DNA of 64,000 nt, taken from assembly GCA_002077045.2 (NCBI GenBank), contig KZ111164.1, positions 151,253 through 215,252 of the forward strand, written 5' to 3'. Under the pieces are notes generated by a model that was not told the origin of the DNA, searched no databases, and saw only the letters and a program-made list of their open reading frames with translations. Positions 54,010 through 64,000 of the stretch are shown piece after piece. Within the stretch, counting starts at the first letter, position 1. Each line of letters opens with the position of its first letter. The stretch comes from Rachicladosporium sp. CCFEE 5018. Its lineage: Eukaryota > Ascomycota > Dothideomycetes > Cladosporiales > Cladosporiaceae. The position numbers and the translations under genes were made by a program.

Positions 54010-54309
54010 GTGGTTAGGCCTGTGAGTGGTGGTCAGACTCGAGCCGCTACTCCATGTAGTGTTTGGAGGCGGAGACGCACAGTTGGCACTATTCCACCAG
54101 CCCGTTGACGGGATCCAGAGACCAGTCGTGTGATTGAACCATTGCTGCAAGACGTTGAAGCTCATTTCTGCATTGCCCAGGGTCACGGCATGACTAGACG
54201 AAAGGAAAGTCGCTGTGGAGCACAGCAAAGAAGTGAGCGAGGTTCTCACAACGATAGCAGATATGATGTGTTGCACTTTACCTCCACTCGTCCAGCTCAC
54301 TGGTAACAT
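53016..54309 (-). CDS. GH76 endo-alpha-1,6-mannanase-like protein (Dfg5/Dcw1 relatives), copy 1
   Basis: Two exons, 54309-54081 and 54019-53016, 61-bp intron (GTGCGT...CACAG), 410 residues. The join gives WWNSANCLTTIADLALIDP. Hydrophobic N-terminus (TSLTSLLCSTATFL) ahead of HAVTLG suggests secretion, though the exact start (54309 or 54339) is unsure. GH76 hallmarks: FNHTTGLWIPSTGWWNSAN, NDYYDDEGWWALAWI with the catalytic Asp pair, CGGIWWDKAHTYVNAIANEL and GGTVWSYNQGVILGGLTEL. Dfg5 and Dcw1 transfer GPI-anchored proteins into the wall glucan; this protein lacks an obvious C-terminal GPI signal (ends MDAIVAALAV), so it may be a soluble mannanase. A second, frameshifted copy follows at 63006. 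Confidence 0.9.
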
Positions 54310-54906
54310 GAACTTATAAGCCCATGGAGACCATATCATCCTACCCGCTGCACTACGAGAACTTCACGCTATGTCGTGAGGGGAAGAGGATGCCAATGAA
54401 GTCACACCGTGGACGCTGTGCATTCCTATTGCACGAGCATGGCGAATGCAGTGTCATCCAGCCGTAGATCAATGCCACTAGGAGATTCCATGTGAGGAAG
54501 GATTTTGGTGGTGCAGAGGAATGTCGCAGAGCTTCCAAAGGAAGACGGCCGTGGAGCCGGAGGTGGAGCCGATGGTTTATCACTTCGAAGGACGCCGACG
54601 CGATCCATATTAAGGGGCGGGCACGCATTCTGCACCACTTCCCTCTTCAGTCTACTGCTCTGGCGAGGAGGCGGCATGATTATGAACAGAGTATCTCCAA
54701 AAGGACGCAAGAGCAGTGGAGCTTGAGCTGCTTACGTGACCATGATTACGATGTCTCGAAAGTACAGGGACGGAGTGTGATTCCAAACACCTCATCTACC
54801 AATAGCTTGATCGAGCTTGGCTCTTATAGCATATCACGGGTACGGTCTTCATCTCACTTTGTGTTCATTGTGGTGCCTCAGTATACAATATCCATTTCTT
54901 CTCAAA
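54310..54906. other. Divergent region GH76 / DUF427
   Basis: 597 bp with both promoters. A plus-strand frame crosses it into the DUF427 first exon but is a shadow. No repeat. Confidence 0.4.
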
Positions 54907-55835
54907 ATGCCCCCACCATCAGCAGCTCCAACGTGAGCGATCCCCAAATGCATGCTCCAGTGTTCGGCTCTTCGCTGACGAACATAGGCTCGAAGCACTC
55001 GCCATCAAGCTCGCCGCTGAAGGTCCACACAAAATCTTTCCAACGCCACGACTCGTCCAGATCCTTCATAATGGCGTCTACATCGTGCGCACGACAGGAG
55101 CTGCCTTTGTCTGGGAAGTGCCCTACTATCCCCAGCTCTACTTTCCAGCCGCAGCTCTGAAAGCCGAAGGCTTACAAGTCAGCGCTGGAGATGAAATTAA
55201 GTCCAAAGATGGCAAAGTCATCGCCCACAGATTGACACTCAAAGTCGGCGATAAGTCAACAGACGATTGCATTCGTTGGGTTGATGACCTCTCCGGACTA
55301 GGCAAAGCTCTAGCTGGCTTGGTAAAGATCACCTTCAATGCAGTAGACCAATGGTTCGAAGAAGCTACTCCGATCTACATACATCCAAAAGACCCATTCA
55401 AACGCATCGACATCCTGCAATCGACTCGGCCCATGAAGATCTCCATCCAAGGCGTCACGGTGGCTGAGACGTCAAGCTCGATGCATTTGTACGAGACTGG
55501 ACTGCCGTGTAGATACTACTTCCCGCTTACGAACGTGAAGGCTGGAGTGCTTGTGAAGAGTGATTTGAAGACTGGGTGTCCTTATAAGGGCGAGGCGGAG
55601 TATTATAGTGTTGATCTAGGGGAGGGGAGGGTGGCGAAGGACGTGGTGTGGTATTACACGAGGCCGACGTTGGAGTGTGCGAAGATTGAAGGTGAGTACA
55701 CCATGCTGTCGCAGAAGAACATGAAAGAGTATATATGCTGACGAGACTGCAGGACTGGTTTGCTTCTACAACGAGAAGGTTGACATTGAGCTTGATGGGA
55801 AGAAGCTCGAGAAGCCGGTCTCTCCGTTCTCATGA
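54907..55835 (+). CDS. DUF427 domain protein
   Basis: Three exons, 54907-54932, 54988-55691 and 55753-55835, introns 55 and 61 bp, 270 residues. Exon 1 codes only MPPPSAAP plus two bases. Two DUF427 lobes: an N-terminal one (NGVYIVRTTGAAFVWEVPYYPQLYFP, residues about 30-60) and a complete C-terminal one with RPMKISIQGVTVAETSSSMHLYETGLPCRYYFP, LKTGCPYKGEAEYYSVDLG, VVWYYTRPTLECAKIEGLVCFYNEKVDIELDG and the terminal KPVSPFS. The conserved Cys-Pro-Tyr-Lys-Gly (CPYKG) and Tyr-Tyr pairs are present. The function is unknown; the family is widespread in bacteria and fungi. The last exon is fixed by the characteristic CFYNEKVD. Confidence 0.88.
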
Positions 55836-56677
55836 TGGCATCGTTGCTCAGCACGCAGCAATACCAGATCTATTCACTGATCGGGCGGCTCCATACTATG
55901 TCGAAAATCAAACGAAGCCAGAGCTCGTCGGGTTCGGACATGCACAACGTAGATGAGCAAGCACTACAACACTTGTGCAAGCATGAGGCACTTCACCATC
56001 CGGCGCCGAGCAATGAAGCAGTGCTGAAAGGCCATGCAACCAGTACACTACCCTCGCGCGTCGACGAGGTGGTCAGAAGCTGCTGTTGCATCGAAGTGCC
56101 GCCCATTGAGTCGAAGCTTTCGCTCGGTGGATTGCTTTGTGCAGAAGCGCCCATGGCTCTGGCTGTGCCACCACGCCGCAGCTTGTGCTATGGTGTGCTC
56201 CGTCGAGTACTAGTACGTCGTGCTCTCACAGGGCTCACAGCCGCAAGTGCCGTTGCTAGTTAGTACTGTTGCACCGTCGGAAATTATGTGATATCGTAGA
56301 GTGAAACAAATGCTCGAGTGAGGTAAAACATGGCGTACATGGATTGATGTGATATTTGCGAAGTGAGTGACGAAATCCCGCGCGGCTAAACCCATTAGCG
56401 TGCGTTGGCACGTGCGGCTTATAGTAACGCAAGGAGGCTGACCCACATTCGAATACCATGGATTATTGAGATGCCTCACCCTCCCACACTCATGTCTACA
56501 ACACATTCGCGAATCACACTCCAATCAGCCACTACATATTGCTAGCCAATCACTATCAGGGGACTCGTCGAGTCTCCCACAGTTACTGCCATCTCCGCCG
56601 AGTCCCGTCTCGAGTCACAACACCGCCCCGTCTGACGCCAAGGGCGGTGTGATCAACGGGATCCGTCTTATGGCGCC
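55836..56677. other. Intergenic region upstream of IRE1
   Basis: 842 bp between tandem plus-strand genes; IRE1 promoter and perhaps a long leader. Short ORFs only. No unfolded-protein-response element recognised. Confidence 0.4.
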
Positions 56678-59600
56678 ATGCCTCCTGGAAGAGCTTCAGG
56701 AGCAGCAGTGAACTTCCGACTACGAGACGTTATCATCTGGACACTTCTCGTACCCACATTTGTGGCCGCTCTGCAGCAGCAGTCACAACATGCCTACCCC
56801 TCCCCTTCCGCCCCGCTGGACGCGGCGGTAGCCACAGCCCAACGTCGTTATGACGAGGCAGCAGACTCGCTCAATACGCGTATGAGCGAGCACCGTAGCT
56901 TCAGGGATACGTACCCTGATAAAGCGCGAACTACCCACAGCGAGCGCGCCCTTGCGACTTTGTCTCCAGCCGAGTCTGACCCGGCTGTTCGAGCACCACC
57001 TGCGTCCAGATCGGCAGCTACTGCTGGTCTGGGCTCGCGACATTTGGCGCGGTCTTTGCAGGACTGGCAAGTCGAGGATATCATACTCCTGGCGACCGTT
57101 GATGGAAGTATACACGCGCGAGACCGTACCAATTTTGCCCACAGATGGCAGCTGCAGTCCGATGAGCCGATGGTGGAGACGGTGTACCATCGAAATAATA
57201 GGTCGGTGGACGAGCATGGTGTGGTGCACGAAGATCCGCTATGGATTGTGGAGCCCAGCCAGGATGGTAGCATCTACATGTACTCGCCTGGATCCGGTGT
57301 CAAGGGGATGCAGAGACTCGGCTTCACGGTGAAGGAGCTTGCGGATCTATCACCGTACTCCTCAGAGGGGTACCCTGCATTTGCCTACACCATGGAGAAG
57401 AAGACTGCACTCTACACAGTAGATGCTCGTACTGGCGCTGTGTTGAAGTACTTCAGCTCAAGCGGGTCAATGACCAACACCGATCAGAGCTGCAGGCGGA
57501 GCAACCCACTGGAAGCGGTAGATGGAGATGAGTGTCAGAGCGTAGGGAAGCTTATGCTGGGGAGGACCGAATACACTATCGGCGTGCAGGATGCCAATAC
57601 AGGAGACCAGATCAGCACCATTAAGTACTTCGAATGGGTACCGAATACTCGTGACCAGGATCTCCAAAGCATGTACAAGAGTACGCTCGACAACAAGTAT
57701 GTCTACACTCGACATGATGGCACTGTCTTCCGTCCTGCCCGGGCTACTGATAACAGACCTGCCTCGCTCCATCACAAATTCTCCTCTCCAGTGGCCAGAG
57801 TGTTCGATGTCATTCGGCCGAACGAAGAGGAGCCTCAGGACGTACCGCTCATAGTCCTGCCACAGCCCGTTCCTCCACGTATCGGCGATGCTCTGGACGA
57901 TGACATGCCACCGAGCGTCTTCGTGAATTGTACCGAATCAGGCAGCTGGTATGCCTTGAGCGACGACAACTACCCCGAAATCACGCACGAAGCACCTTTT
58001 GCGAGCTGCTACGAGCGAGCAGCATTGCCGGGATTACCGCTTGCTAAGCGTGAGATGAAACGTTTCGTTGGTGTGCATCCTCTCGAGATTTACGAGCAAG
58101 TGGCTAGCACGCCTTCCATTGGCGCTGGAAACTATCTTGGCCTCGATGCACCGCCGCCGAGAAAGGTGGAGGCTGATTTGCTGCCACCACCGCCTGCTCA
58201 GTTACCCCGATTCCAGCTACCCTCGTGGTGGCTTGTCGCCATTGTAATGTTCCTTCTACTGGGTGTGGTCCCGATCTCGAGAAAGTATCCCGATGTGCTC
58301 AAAGATATGAGGTTTCTCCGGAATAACAGAAGCACGCTTATGGATAGATCAAGGGAACCCTTGGTGCAACCCATCACCACCGTTCCACAGGAGAAGCACC
58401 TAATTCGCGATGACGAACCTGCCCAGGAACTGATTTTCTCTCCTGGCGTTCCGGCCCAATCGGTCGAGGACGATGACGATCTCGAGCAGGTCGATGCTGA
58501 TGACGGTAGTCCCCCTCCTGCTGAAGGACTGGACGAAAATGGCGCACCCAGGAAGAAGAAGGCGCATCGTGGGCGCCGCGGTGGTAAAAAGCAGAAAGAG
58601 AAAGAGGGTGGTGTCCAAGCGTTAACGCCTGCAACAGAGGTCATCAGCGTGAAAGAATCAGAGAGTCTGCAGATATCCGGTGCACTGCAGATCAACAGCC
58701 TGGTCATTCACACTGACAAGGTCATCGGAGAGGGTGGCTGTGGTACGTCGGTCTTCGAGGGTGCCTTCGGCGGGCGTGCAGTTGCAGTCAAACGCATGCT
58801 ATCGCGCTATTTCGAGCTGGCGTCGCAAGAAGTGTCCTTCCTACAGCAAAGTGATGACCACGAGAACGTCATTCGATACTATTGCCAGGAGAAGGACAAT
58901 ACTTTCCTCTACATTGCTCTCGAGCTATGCCAAGCTAGTCTCTTCGAGATATGGGAGCCGGAGAAAGCAAGAACCGAGGAGAGGATGCTTCAATTGCGCA
59001 AGTTGAAACGCGACATTCAGTCTGATATCCCTCGCAATCTGAAGCAGCTTGCTAAAGGGGTACAGCACCTACACAAGCTGCGGATCATACATCGCGATAT
59101 CAAGCCGCAGAATATCCTGGTCGCGTTCCCAAAGTCCAAGTACGTCGACACGGGACCTCGAATGGTGATCTCTGATTTCGGACTCGGTAAGAACCTGCCC
59201 GAAAACGTGAGCACTTTGGTCGATCCTACGGGCAATGCCGGAACTTTGGGATGGAAGGCTCCTGAACTCATCTCGAAGACGACGCGCGAAACGGACAGTG
59301 ATCATAGTCAGATCAGTGTGGGTAGTGAGAGTGGCAGTAACGGCACTGCGGGCGTCAAGCGTGCCGCCGACATCTTCTCGCTAGGCTGCCTATTCTTTTG
59401 GATGTTGACCGATGGCGTTCACCCTTACGAGGACGAAGACGACAACAGCTGGATGCCAATGCGAGAGCTCAACATCAAACGCGACCGCAAGCGACTCGAC
59501 GTGCTACAACGATGGTCAGACGCGTATGAACCCCTGCAATTGATAACGTCGATGCTGGAACATGCCCCCGAAAATCGACCCACCGCCTTGCAAGTCTTGA

Positions 59601-60052
59601 ATCATCCTTTCTTCTGGACCGCCGAGACGCGGCTAGCCTTCCTTTGTGATGTGAGCGATCACTTTGAACGCGAACCGCGTGGCACCTACGAGGACTACTA
59701 CGCCGGCGACTCAATGGCTCTTCGTATCCTGCAGTCCCGTGCCCGAGAAGTCATCGGCAATGGCAACAACTTCCTTGCTAAGCTTGATCGCTCGTTTGTC
59801 GACACGCTTGGGAAACAAAGAAAGTACTCTGGCGATCGATTGTTGGACTTACTTCGCGCGCTGCGGAATAAGAAGAACCATTATGAAGATATGCCGGAGG
59901 ATGTCAAGAAGCGCGTTGGGTCGTTGCCGGGAGGGTATCTCACGTACTGGACTAATAAGTTCCCATTGTTGTTGATGGCTTGTTATGAGGTTGTACATGA
60001 GTGTGGCGTGGAAGGGGGCAGATTCAAGGGGTATTTCGAGGGAATTGCTTAG
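56678..60052 (+). CDS. IRE1: Unfolded-protein-response sensor kinase/endoribonuclease Ire1
   Basis: 1,124 residues, one exon. Signal anchor VIIWTLLVPTFVAAL (18-32); ER-luminal sensor domain (about 120-480; LLATVDGSIHARDR, PLWIVEPSQDGSIY, YLTVDA-like strands); TM helix WWLVAIVMFLLLGVVPI (517-533); acidic then polybasic linker RKKKAHRGRRGGKKQKEKEG (625-644), like the basic tract that docks HAC1 mRNA in yeast Ire1; kinase (about 676-980) with GEGGCGTSVFEG, AVAVKRML, HRDIKPQNIL, DFGLGKNL; KEN ribonuclease domain (about 983-1120) including KKNHYEDMPEDVK with the catalytic Tyr/His region. ER stress causes oligomerisation and excision of the HAC1/hacA intron. The kinase insert (TRETDSDHSQISVGSESGSN) is Ser-rich. 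No HAC1 gene is in the window. Confidence 0.95.
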   Translation: MPPGRASGAAVNFRLRDVIIWTLLVPTFVAALQQQSQHAYPSPSAPLDAAVATAQRRYDEAADSLNTRMSEHRSFRDTYPDKARTTHSERALATLSPAESDPAVRAPPASRSAATAGLGSRHLARSLQDWQVEDIILLATVDGSIHARDRTNFAHRWQLQSDEPMVETVYHRNNRSVDEHGVVHEDPLWIVEPSQDGSIYMYSPGSGVKGMQRLGFTVKELADLSPYSSEGYPAFAYTMEKKTALYTVDARTGAVLKYFSSSGSMTNTDQSCRRSNPLEAVDGDECQSVGKLMLGRTEYTIGVQDANTGDQISTIKYFEWVPNTRDQDLQSMYKSTLDNKYVYTRHDGTVFRPARATDNRPASLHHKFSSPVARVFDVIRPNEEEPQDVPLIVLPQPVPPRIGDALDDDMPPSVFVNCTESGSWYALSDDNYPEITHEAPFASCYERAALPGLPLAKREMKRFVGVHPLEIYEQVASTPSIGAGNYLGLDAPPPRKVEADLLPPPPAQLPRFQLPSWWLVAIVMFLLLGVVPISRKYPDVLKDMRFLRNNRSTLMDRSREPLVQPITTVPQEKHLIRDDEPAQELIFSPGVPAQSVEDDDDLEQVDADDGSPPPAEGLDENGAPRKKKAHRGRRGGKKQKEKEGGVQALTPATEVISVKESESLQISGALQINSLVIHTDKVIGEGGCGTSVFEGAFGGRAVAVKRMLSRYFELASQEVSFLQQSDDHENVIRYYCQEKDNTFLYIALELCQASLFEIWEPEKARTEERMLQLRKLKRDIQSDIPRNLKQLAKGVQHLHKLRIIHRDIKPQNILVAFPKSKYVDTGPRMVISDFGLGKNLPENVSTLVDPTGNAGTLGWKAPELISKTTRETDSDHSQISVGSESGSNGTAGVKRAADIFSLGCLFFWMLTDGVHPYEDEDDNSWMPMRELNIKRDRKRLDVLQRWSDAYEPLQLITSMLEHAPENRPTALQVLNHPFFWTAETRLAFLCDVSDHFEREPRGTYEDYYAGDSMALRILQSRAREVIGNGNNFLAKLDRSFVDTLGKQRKYSGDRLLDLLRALRNKKNHYEDMPEDVKKRVGSLPGGYLTYWTNKFPLLLMACYEVVHECGVEGGRFKGYFEGIA

Positions 60053-60902
60053 ATGCTTGTGGTAACATCCTGTGCTTCCGAGCAGGAATCGCTTTCGCGA
60101 GCGACGGTGAGAGAATAGATACTATCTTTGTAGCATTAACATTTTTCACGGTGACTCGTGTCTTTCGATGCCGCTATGATTGCACATCTCACGCTAAAGT
60201 TGAAGAGGGCCTGAGGATCACTGACTCTCTATCTCTGGACGCTCCACGGCTCTGTGTATGACCTTTAGAGACGTGTTACGGTACATAAACCAACTTATCA
60301 CAGAGCTCATAACTACAGCAGCACGAGCTTCTGAACTGTAGACGGAAACTCCATGATAGTGCCGTAACAAACCCGTGAATGTACTTTCAGTTGTATGACA
60401 CTGCTGATCGTCATTCCCCGACGCGTGATGTCTGGAATTTTGACTTTTCGAATACGCGACAGGGATCTCCGGTATGACCCCTTTGGGCGTGAGCCAAGAA
60501 TAGAAAGGGCTTAGCGGCGAGCACAGCTCGCACCCTGCACGTCTACTCCCAGGAGCTTGCTTATGCGGCTTGCAGATGAGATGTCACGCCGCCTGTGCCG
60601 GACACCGGATACTCGCAGGTGTCAGTACTGTCGCAGACGAAAGTCGATATTGCTAGTAACGTTGGTGTTGCATGAACAAAGGATTGGGAGACGCTGATGT
60701 ACAGCCCAAAATCTTGTGACGAGAATCTCAGGGGAACGAAGTGTGTAGCCTGACCTAGCGTCGACTATACAGTAGTATGTATGTTCTTGTCAGAATTGAA
60801 TGATGCATTTTCCAAGGTCTGCCACCCCAATTACCACCCACGCTCGACCAAAGCGCCGTTACCGCTCAAAGCAAGAGTACGAAAGCCCAGCCCATGACCT
60901 CT
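60053..60902. other. Intergenic region IRE1 / NTF2-like (convergent)
   Basis: 850 bp between two stop codons, long for a convergent pair. No ORF of merit, repeats or RNA gene seen. Confidence 0.4.
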
Positions 60903-61418
60903 CTACATCAGCGTAGCCCGCTTGTGGACTGCTGCGCAGTTCGTGGGTACGGTAATGTTCAGGTCAGCCAACCAAGCACCAGAGTTGAACTCGCTGAAGG
61001 TCTCCTTGATCAACCACTTCTGGCCACCATTGTAGTTACGGACCACTTGCTGGACAGCGATGCCAGTGACTTGCTGTGCGTTGCTGCCGCCCGGTGCCGA
61101 GGACCTCCAGCGCATGGTGACGGTGTCGCACGAGTGCCAGACGTTGAGGATCTCGAAGGGAATGTTTGGCTGGCCGCCCTGGCCGGCCTCGAACTGCGAA
61201 CGGCTGCTGAAGGTAGCGGTGCCGAGGGGAGCGTGGCCAGTCGCGCAACCGTTGTTGATGAGCTCGTTGACGGAGTCGGAGTAGTCGACGTAGCTAGGAT
61301 CGCTGTTAATGATTGCAGGGATAGAAGGTACAGAGGGTTAACACGTACTCAGTAGTCAGGACGGAGTCTGCGAGGCCGTTCGAGTAGTCGCTGATGAGGG
61401 ACTTGAAGTTGTTGGCGA
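60903..61418 (-). CDS. NTF2-like domain protein, N-terminus lost in gap 2
   Basis: Visible exons: 61418-61349 (open into the gap) and 61302-60903, joined by a 46-bp intron (GTACGT...TAACAG, phase 2). Visible protein about 156 residues. It reads ANNFKSLISDYSNGLADSVLT, then DDPSYVDYSDSVNELINNGC, PLGTATFSSRSQFEAGQGGQPN, IPFEILNVWHSCDTVTMRWR, QVTGIAVQQVVRNYNGGQKW and FSEFNSGAWLADLNI. This matches the fungal secreted NTF2-like/SnoaL-like small proteins, which usually open with a signal peptide and an ACLT-type region; that part is missing here. The function is not known. The start lies in or beyond the gap. Confidence 0.8.
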
Positions 61419-61518
61419 NNNNNNNNNNNNNNNNNNNNNNNNNNNNNNNNNNNNNNNNNNNNNNNNNNNNNNNNNNNNNNNNNNNNNNNNNNNNNNNNNN
61501 NNNNNNNNNNNNNNNNNN
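61419..61518. other. Assembly gap 2 (100 N)
   Basis: Placeholder of 100 N. The left flank is NTF2-like exon 1, the right flank is the middle of a WD40-cyclophilin gene, so a real piece of sequence is missing or two contigs were wrongly joined. Confidence 0.97.
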
Positions 61519-62999
61519 GGACCATCAAGATCTTTGATGTGGTCAATTTCGATTTGCTGGCAATGCTCGAGCCAGGCTTCATGCCGAAGTGTGTGTGCTT
61601 CGTGCATGGGACTGGATCATCATACCCCACGTTGGCTGTGTCAAGCGAGCAGGATGGGCGTATCGTGATGTACGATGGCCGAGGCGAGTCGCAAACGCCA
61701 CTGCACACCATCACTGCACTGCATCGTAAGCCCGTCGTCTTGATGTCGTACAATAATACATACGATTGTGTTGTGTCAGCAGATGAGGGTGGCATGGTGG
61801 AATACTGGCGGCCCTCGGGTACATACGAAAAGCCAGACAATGTCTTCGAGATGAAGAGTTCAACATCTCTCTTCGATTTTAAGAAGGCCAGGTCTGTACC
61901 ATCTTCATTGACAATATCGCCCACTGGCGCTCTCTTCGCCACACTCTCCTTCCCAGACCGCAAGGTTCGTGTATTCGACTTTGCCACGGGTAAATTGCAC
62001 CGCGTGTACGATGAGAGCATCGATACGATCACCTCGATGCAGCAAGCCGGCACCTTGAGCAGCACGCCTCTCGATGCCGTGGACTTCGGTCGCCGCATAG
62101 CCGTCGAGCGCGAAGTCGACAACCCAGCGATCCGCGGTCGAGCCAATGTAATATTTGACGAGAGCGGCCACTTCATCCTCTACGGCAGCATGCTCGGCAC
62201 AAAAGTCATAAACACCACCTCAAACCGCCTTATAAAGCTCTACGGCCGCGAAGAGTCCTTCCGACCTCTCAACATCGCCCTCTACCAAGGCCAGCCAGAG
62301 AAGAAATCCATCATCACAGCCCAGATGGCCGCCTCCGACAATCCACTGCTCCAAGCAGCCGAGTCCCGCGACGCAATGCTAACAAGCACCGGCGTCGGTA
62401 AAGTCCGCTTCTACATGTTCACGAACGACGACGAAGCTTCCAAATCCGACCGCGACGTGCATAATGAGAAGCCACGCACCATCGTCTCTGCCGCTGATCA
62501 AGCCGCAGCAGCAGTCGAGCAAGCCTCACGCTTCGCCACAACAGCTACCCTTCACACCTCGCTAGGCGATATCACGTTCCGCATGTTTCCCCAGCACGCC
62601 CCCAAGGCAGTCGAGAACTTCACCACCCACGCCCGGAACAACTACTACAACAGCCTGCTCTTCCACCGCGTAATCCGCAAGTTTATGATCCAAACCGGCG
62701 ACCCGCTAGGCGACGGTACCGGCGGCGAGTCAATCTGGGGAACGGAATTCGAAGACGAGTGCACGCCCGCACTCAGCCATGATAAGGCTTACACTGTGAG
62801 CATGGCGAACGCGGGGCCAAAGACGAATGCGAGTCAGTTCTTTATAACGACTGAGAAAGCGCCGTGGCTGGACAATAAGCATACTATCTTTGGACGAGTG
62901 GTTAAGGGAATGGAGGTTGTGCATGCCATTGAGAATGTGAGGGTTTGGAAGGAGAAGCCGGTGGAGGATGTGAAGATTGTGAGTGTCAGTCTTGGGTAA
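61519..62999 (+). CDS. WD40-repeat cyclophilin, copy 2 (5' part in gap)
   Basis: The frame enters from the gap and lacks the first 148 codons of copy 1; the visible 493 codons align without indel to 51534-53014. Residue changes versus copy 1 are few: A to P (HRKPVVLM), V to I twice, R to K (GVGKVRF), GESSRSD to DEASKSD, and YNG to YNS. The last 120 residues, the cyclophilin core, are identical in protein though the DNA differs at about 8-9 percent there, nearly all synonymous. This indicates past selection on both copies. Whether it is a paralogue, homeologue or second allele cannot be settled here. Confidence 0.9.
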
Positions 63000-63005
63000 G
63001 CTCAA

Positions 63006-64000
63006 CTAGACGGAGAGCGCTGCTACAATTGCGTCCAGCGCCGAGGAGTGTTTCGAGGCATTTGCTGGAGCTTCGAAGGGGCCGCTCCAAATAAGACTGA
63101 GCTGATTGGCCGTGTTGCGGTCGGAAGTCAAGATGCTGTTCGCATTGTCGAATAGGAAGTCCCTGTACCGCGATTCGGGACTCGCTTGCTGCAGGATTTG
63201 CAGATTCCGAGCGAATACGCCCTTGAATTGGCTTCCGTCTGCTCCACAGTCCGGTTCGCAAGCATCATGGAGTATACCATAGCATCAGTCAACGCAGCGA
63301 TTGCAGCGTCAGCTATCTTCTTCGCTGTGATAATGTAGGACTTTTTGCCAGTAGCCTTGCCGAGCTCTGTCAGACCACCAAGAATGATGCCCTGATTGTA
63401 CGACCAGACGGTCCCGTCGTTATTCTCACAATCACCCGTGAGCCCATCGTTGATAGTGTGGTCCGAGTTGATCATCCCACTCCCCTCAAACCACTCCCAC
63501 TGCCTCTCCGTCCAATCAAGATAATACTGCCGTTTCGCTCCGCCAGCTCGATTCGCCAAATGCGCAGCAACATCCAAGAACAGCTCGTTGGCAATAGCGT
63601 TCACATAAGTATGCGCCTTGTCCCACCAGATCCCACCGCAAGGTGTCGTGTCAAAGGACTTGGCCATGTCGTCAAAGATACTCTCCGCAGTCTCAAGATA
63701 CTGTCGGTTTCCAGTCACATCGTACACGGCGATCCAGGCAAGCGCCCACCAGCCTTCATCGTCGTAGTAGTCGTTCAGAAAGCCATTAGTCTGACGCCAG
63801 GGCGGGAGAGGCCAGGTGGGAGGGAAGTGCGGCCAGGGTTGTCCTGGACCTGGACCATAGTATGTCCATGGGAGATGGTGAGAGGTGACTGTCTTTTGCA
63901 TCTGAAGGTTGTAGAGTTGAGCTTTTGTCCAGGTTGTGGGCCATATGTAGGATGCGGAGACTCTGACCTTGGGGTCGATGAGAGCGAGGTCCGCGATTGT
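63006..64000 (-). pseudogene. GH76 mannanase-like gene, copy 2, frameshifted and partial
   Basis: Homologous to 53016-54009 but with one base fewer near 63281 (copy 1 CCCGTTGGCATCC versus ACCATAGCATCA). Upstream of it the protein reads as copy 1 with changes (AKSFDTTPCGG, DCENNDGTVWSYNQ, KATGKKSYIITAKK). After ADAAIAALTDA the frame shifts into an unrelated sequence. The original frame is otherwise intact downstream and ends SSALDAIVAALSV at the stop at 63006-63008. The 5' exon lies beyond the window. Either a true pseudogene or a single-base assembly/sequencing error in this contig. Confidence 0.75.

Larger units (their letters stand above)
61519..64000. repeat. Segment duplicated from 51534-54009 (copy 2)
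   Basis: Same gene order and orientation as copy 1; begins exactly at gap 2 and runs off the window, so its extent is unknown. See copy 1. Confidence 0.92.

Noticed and set aside
54492..55160. 222-codon plus-strand frame ending in the DUF427 region
   Set aside because: Runs in a different frame from the DUF427 protein and through its intron; the spliced model explains the conserved residues.
61519..62999. RIP mutation as cause of divergence between the two WD40-cyclophilin copies
   Set aside because: Differences are a mix of transitions and transversions in both directions, concentrated at third codon positions, with no stop codons in the cyclophilin gene.

Overview
The window reads as nuclear DNA of a filamentous ascomycete. 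Genes are dense and lie on both strands, most introns are 46-68 bp with GT...AG ends and a CTAAC/CTGAC-like branch site, and the proteins are fungal families (Ytm1, Pre3, Pho80-like cyclin, Bem46, Erg12, Ire1, Gfa1, DFG5/DCW1-type GH76). The protein style fits Dothideomycetes. Two 100-N gaps flanked by near-identical sequence suggest a diploid, heterokaryotic or duplicated genome, as known for some black yeasts; the species is not identifiable by eye.

Layout. 1-10 kb: C-terminal part of a mitochondrial presequence protease (CYM1), lumazine synthase (RIB4), an INSIG protein, YTM1, the farnesyltransferase alpha subunit (RAM2) and a serine/threonine dehydratase with an NGHT repeat. 10-23 kb: a regulatory trehalose-synthase subunit (TPS3/TSL1/TslA type), a Pho80-like cyclin, proteasome beta-1 (PRE3), a BEM46-like hydrolase, mevalonate kinase (ERG12) and DNA polymerase delta subunit 2 (POL31). 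23-28 kb: a very large VWA / U-box / ubiquitin-conjugating (E2) fusion protein, the most unusual gene here. 28-36 kb: an MFS transporter, RRS1, a LURP-one-related protein, a MetX-like hydrolase and a flavin monooxygenase. 36-46 kb: a 2-kb gene-poor stretch, GFA1, a second MFS transporter, an SDR, a nitronate monooxygenase and UMP kinase (URA6) with a small membrane-protein ORF immediately upstream. 46-64 kb: an NFX1/FAP1-type zinc-finger protein crossed by gap 1, a WD40-cyclophilin (PPWD1/Cyp15), a GH76 mannanase, a DUF427 protein, IRE1, an NTF2-like protein cut by gap 2, then a second, diverged copy of WD40-cyclophilin plus GH76 that runs off the window.

Most genes are unlinked housekeeping functions; I see no biosynthetic cluster, transposon, CRISPR array or RNA gene. 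Points worth attention: the E2/E3-like fusion with one in-frame stop; the repeat pair at 51.5-54 kb and 61.5-64 kb, whose divergence is patchy (about 1-2 percent flanking a tract of roughly 10-18 percent) and whose second GH76 copy has a 1-bp frameshift; a 430-bp false duplication at gap 1; and micro-exons that carry the catalytic nucleophiles of Pre3 and Gfa1. Exon boundaries were derived by hand from splice signals and reading frame.
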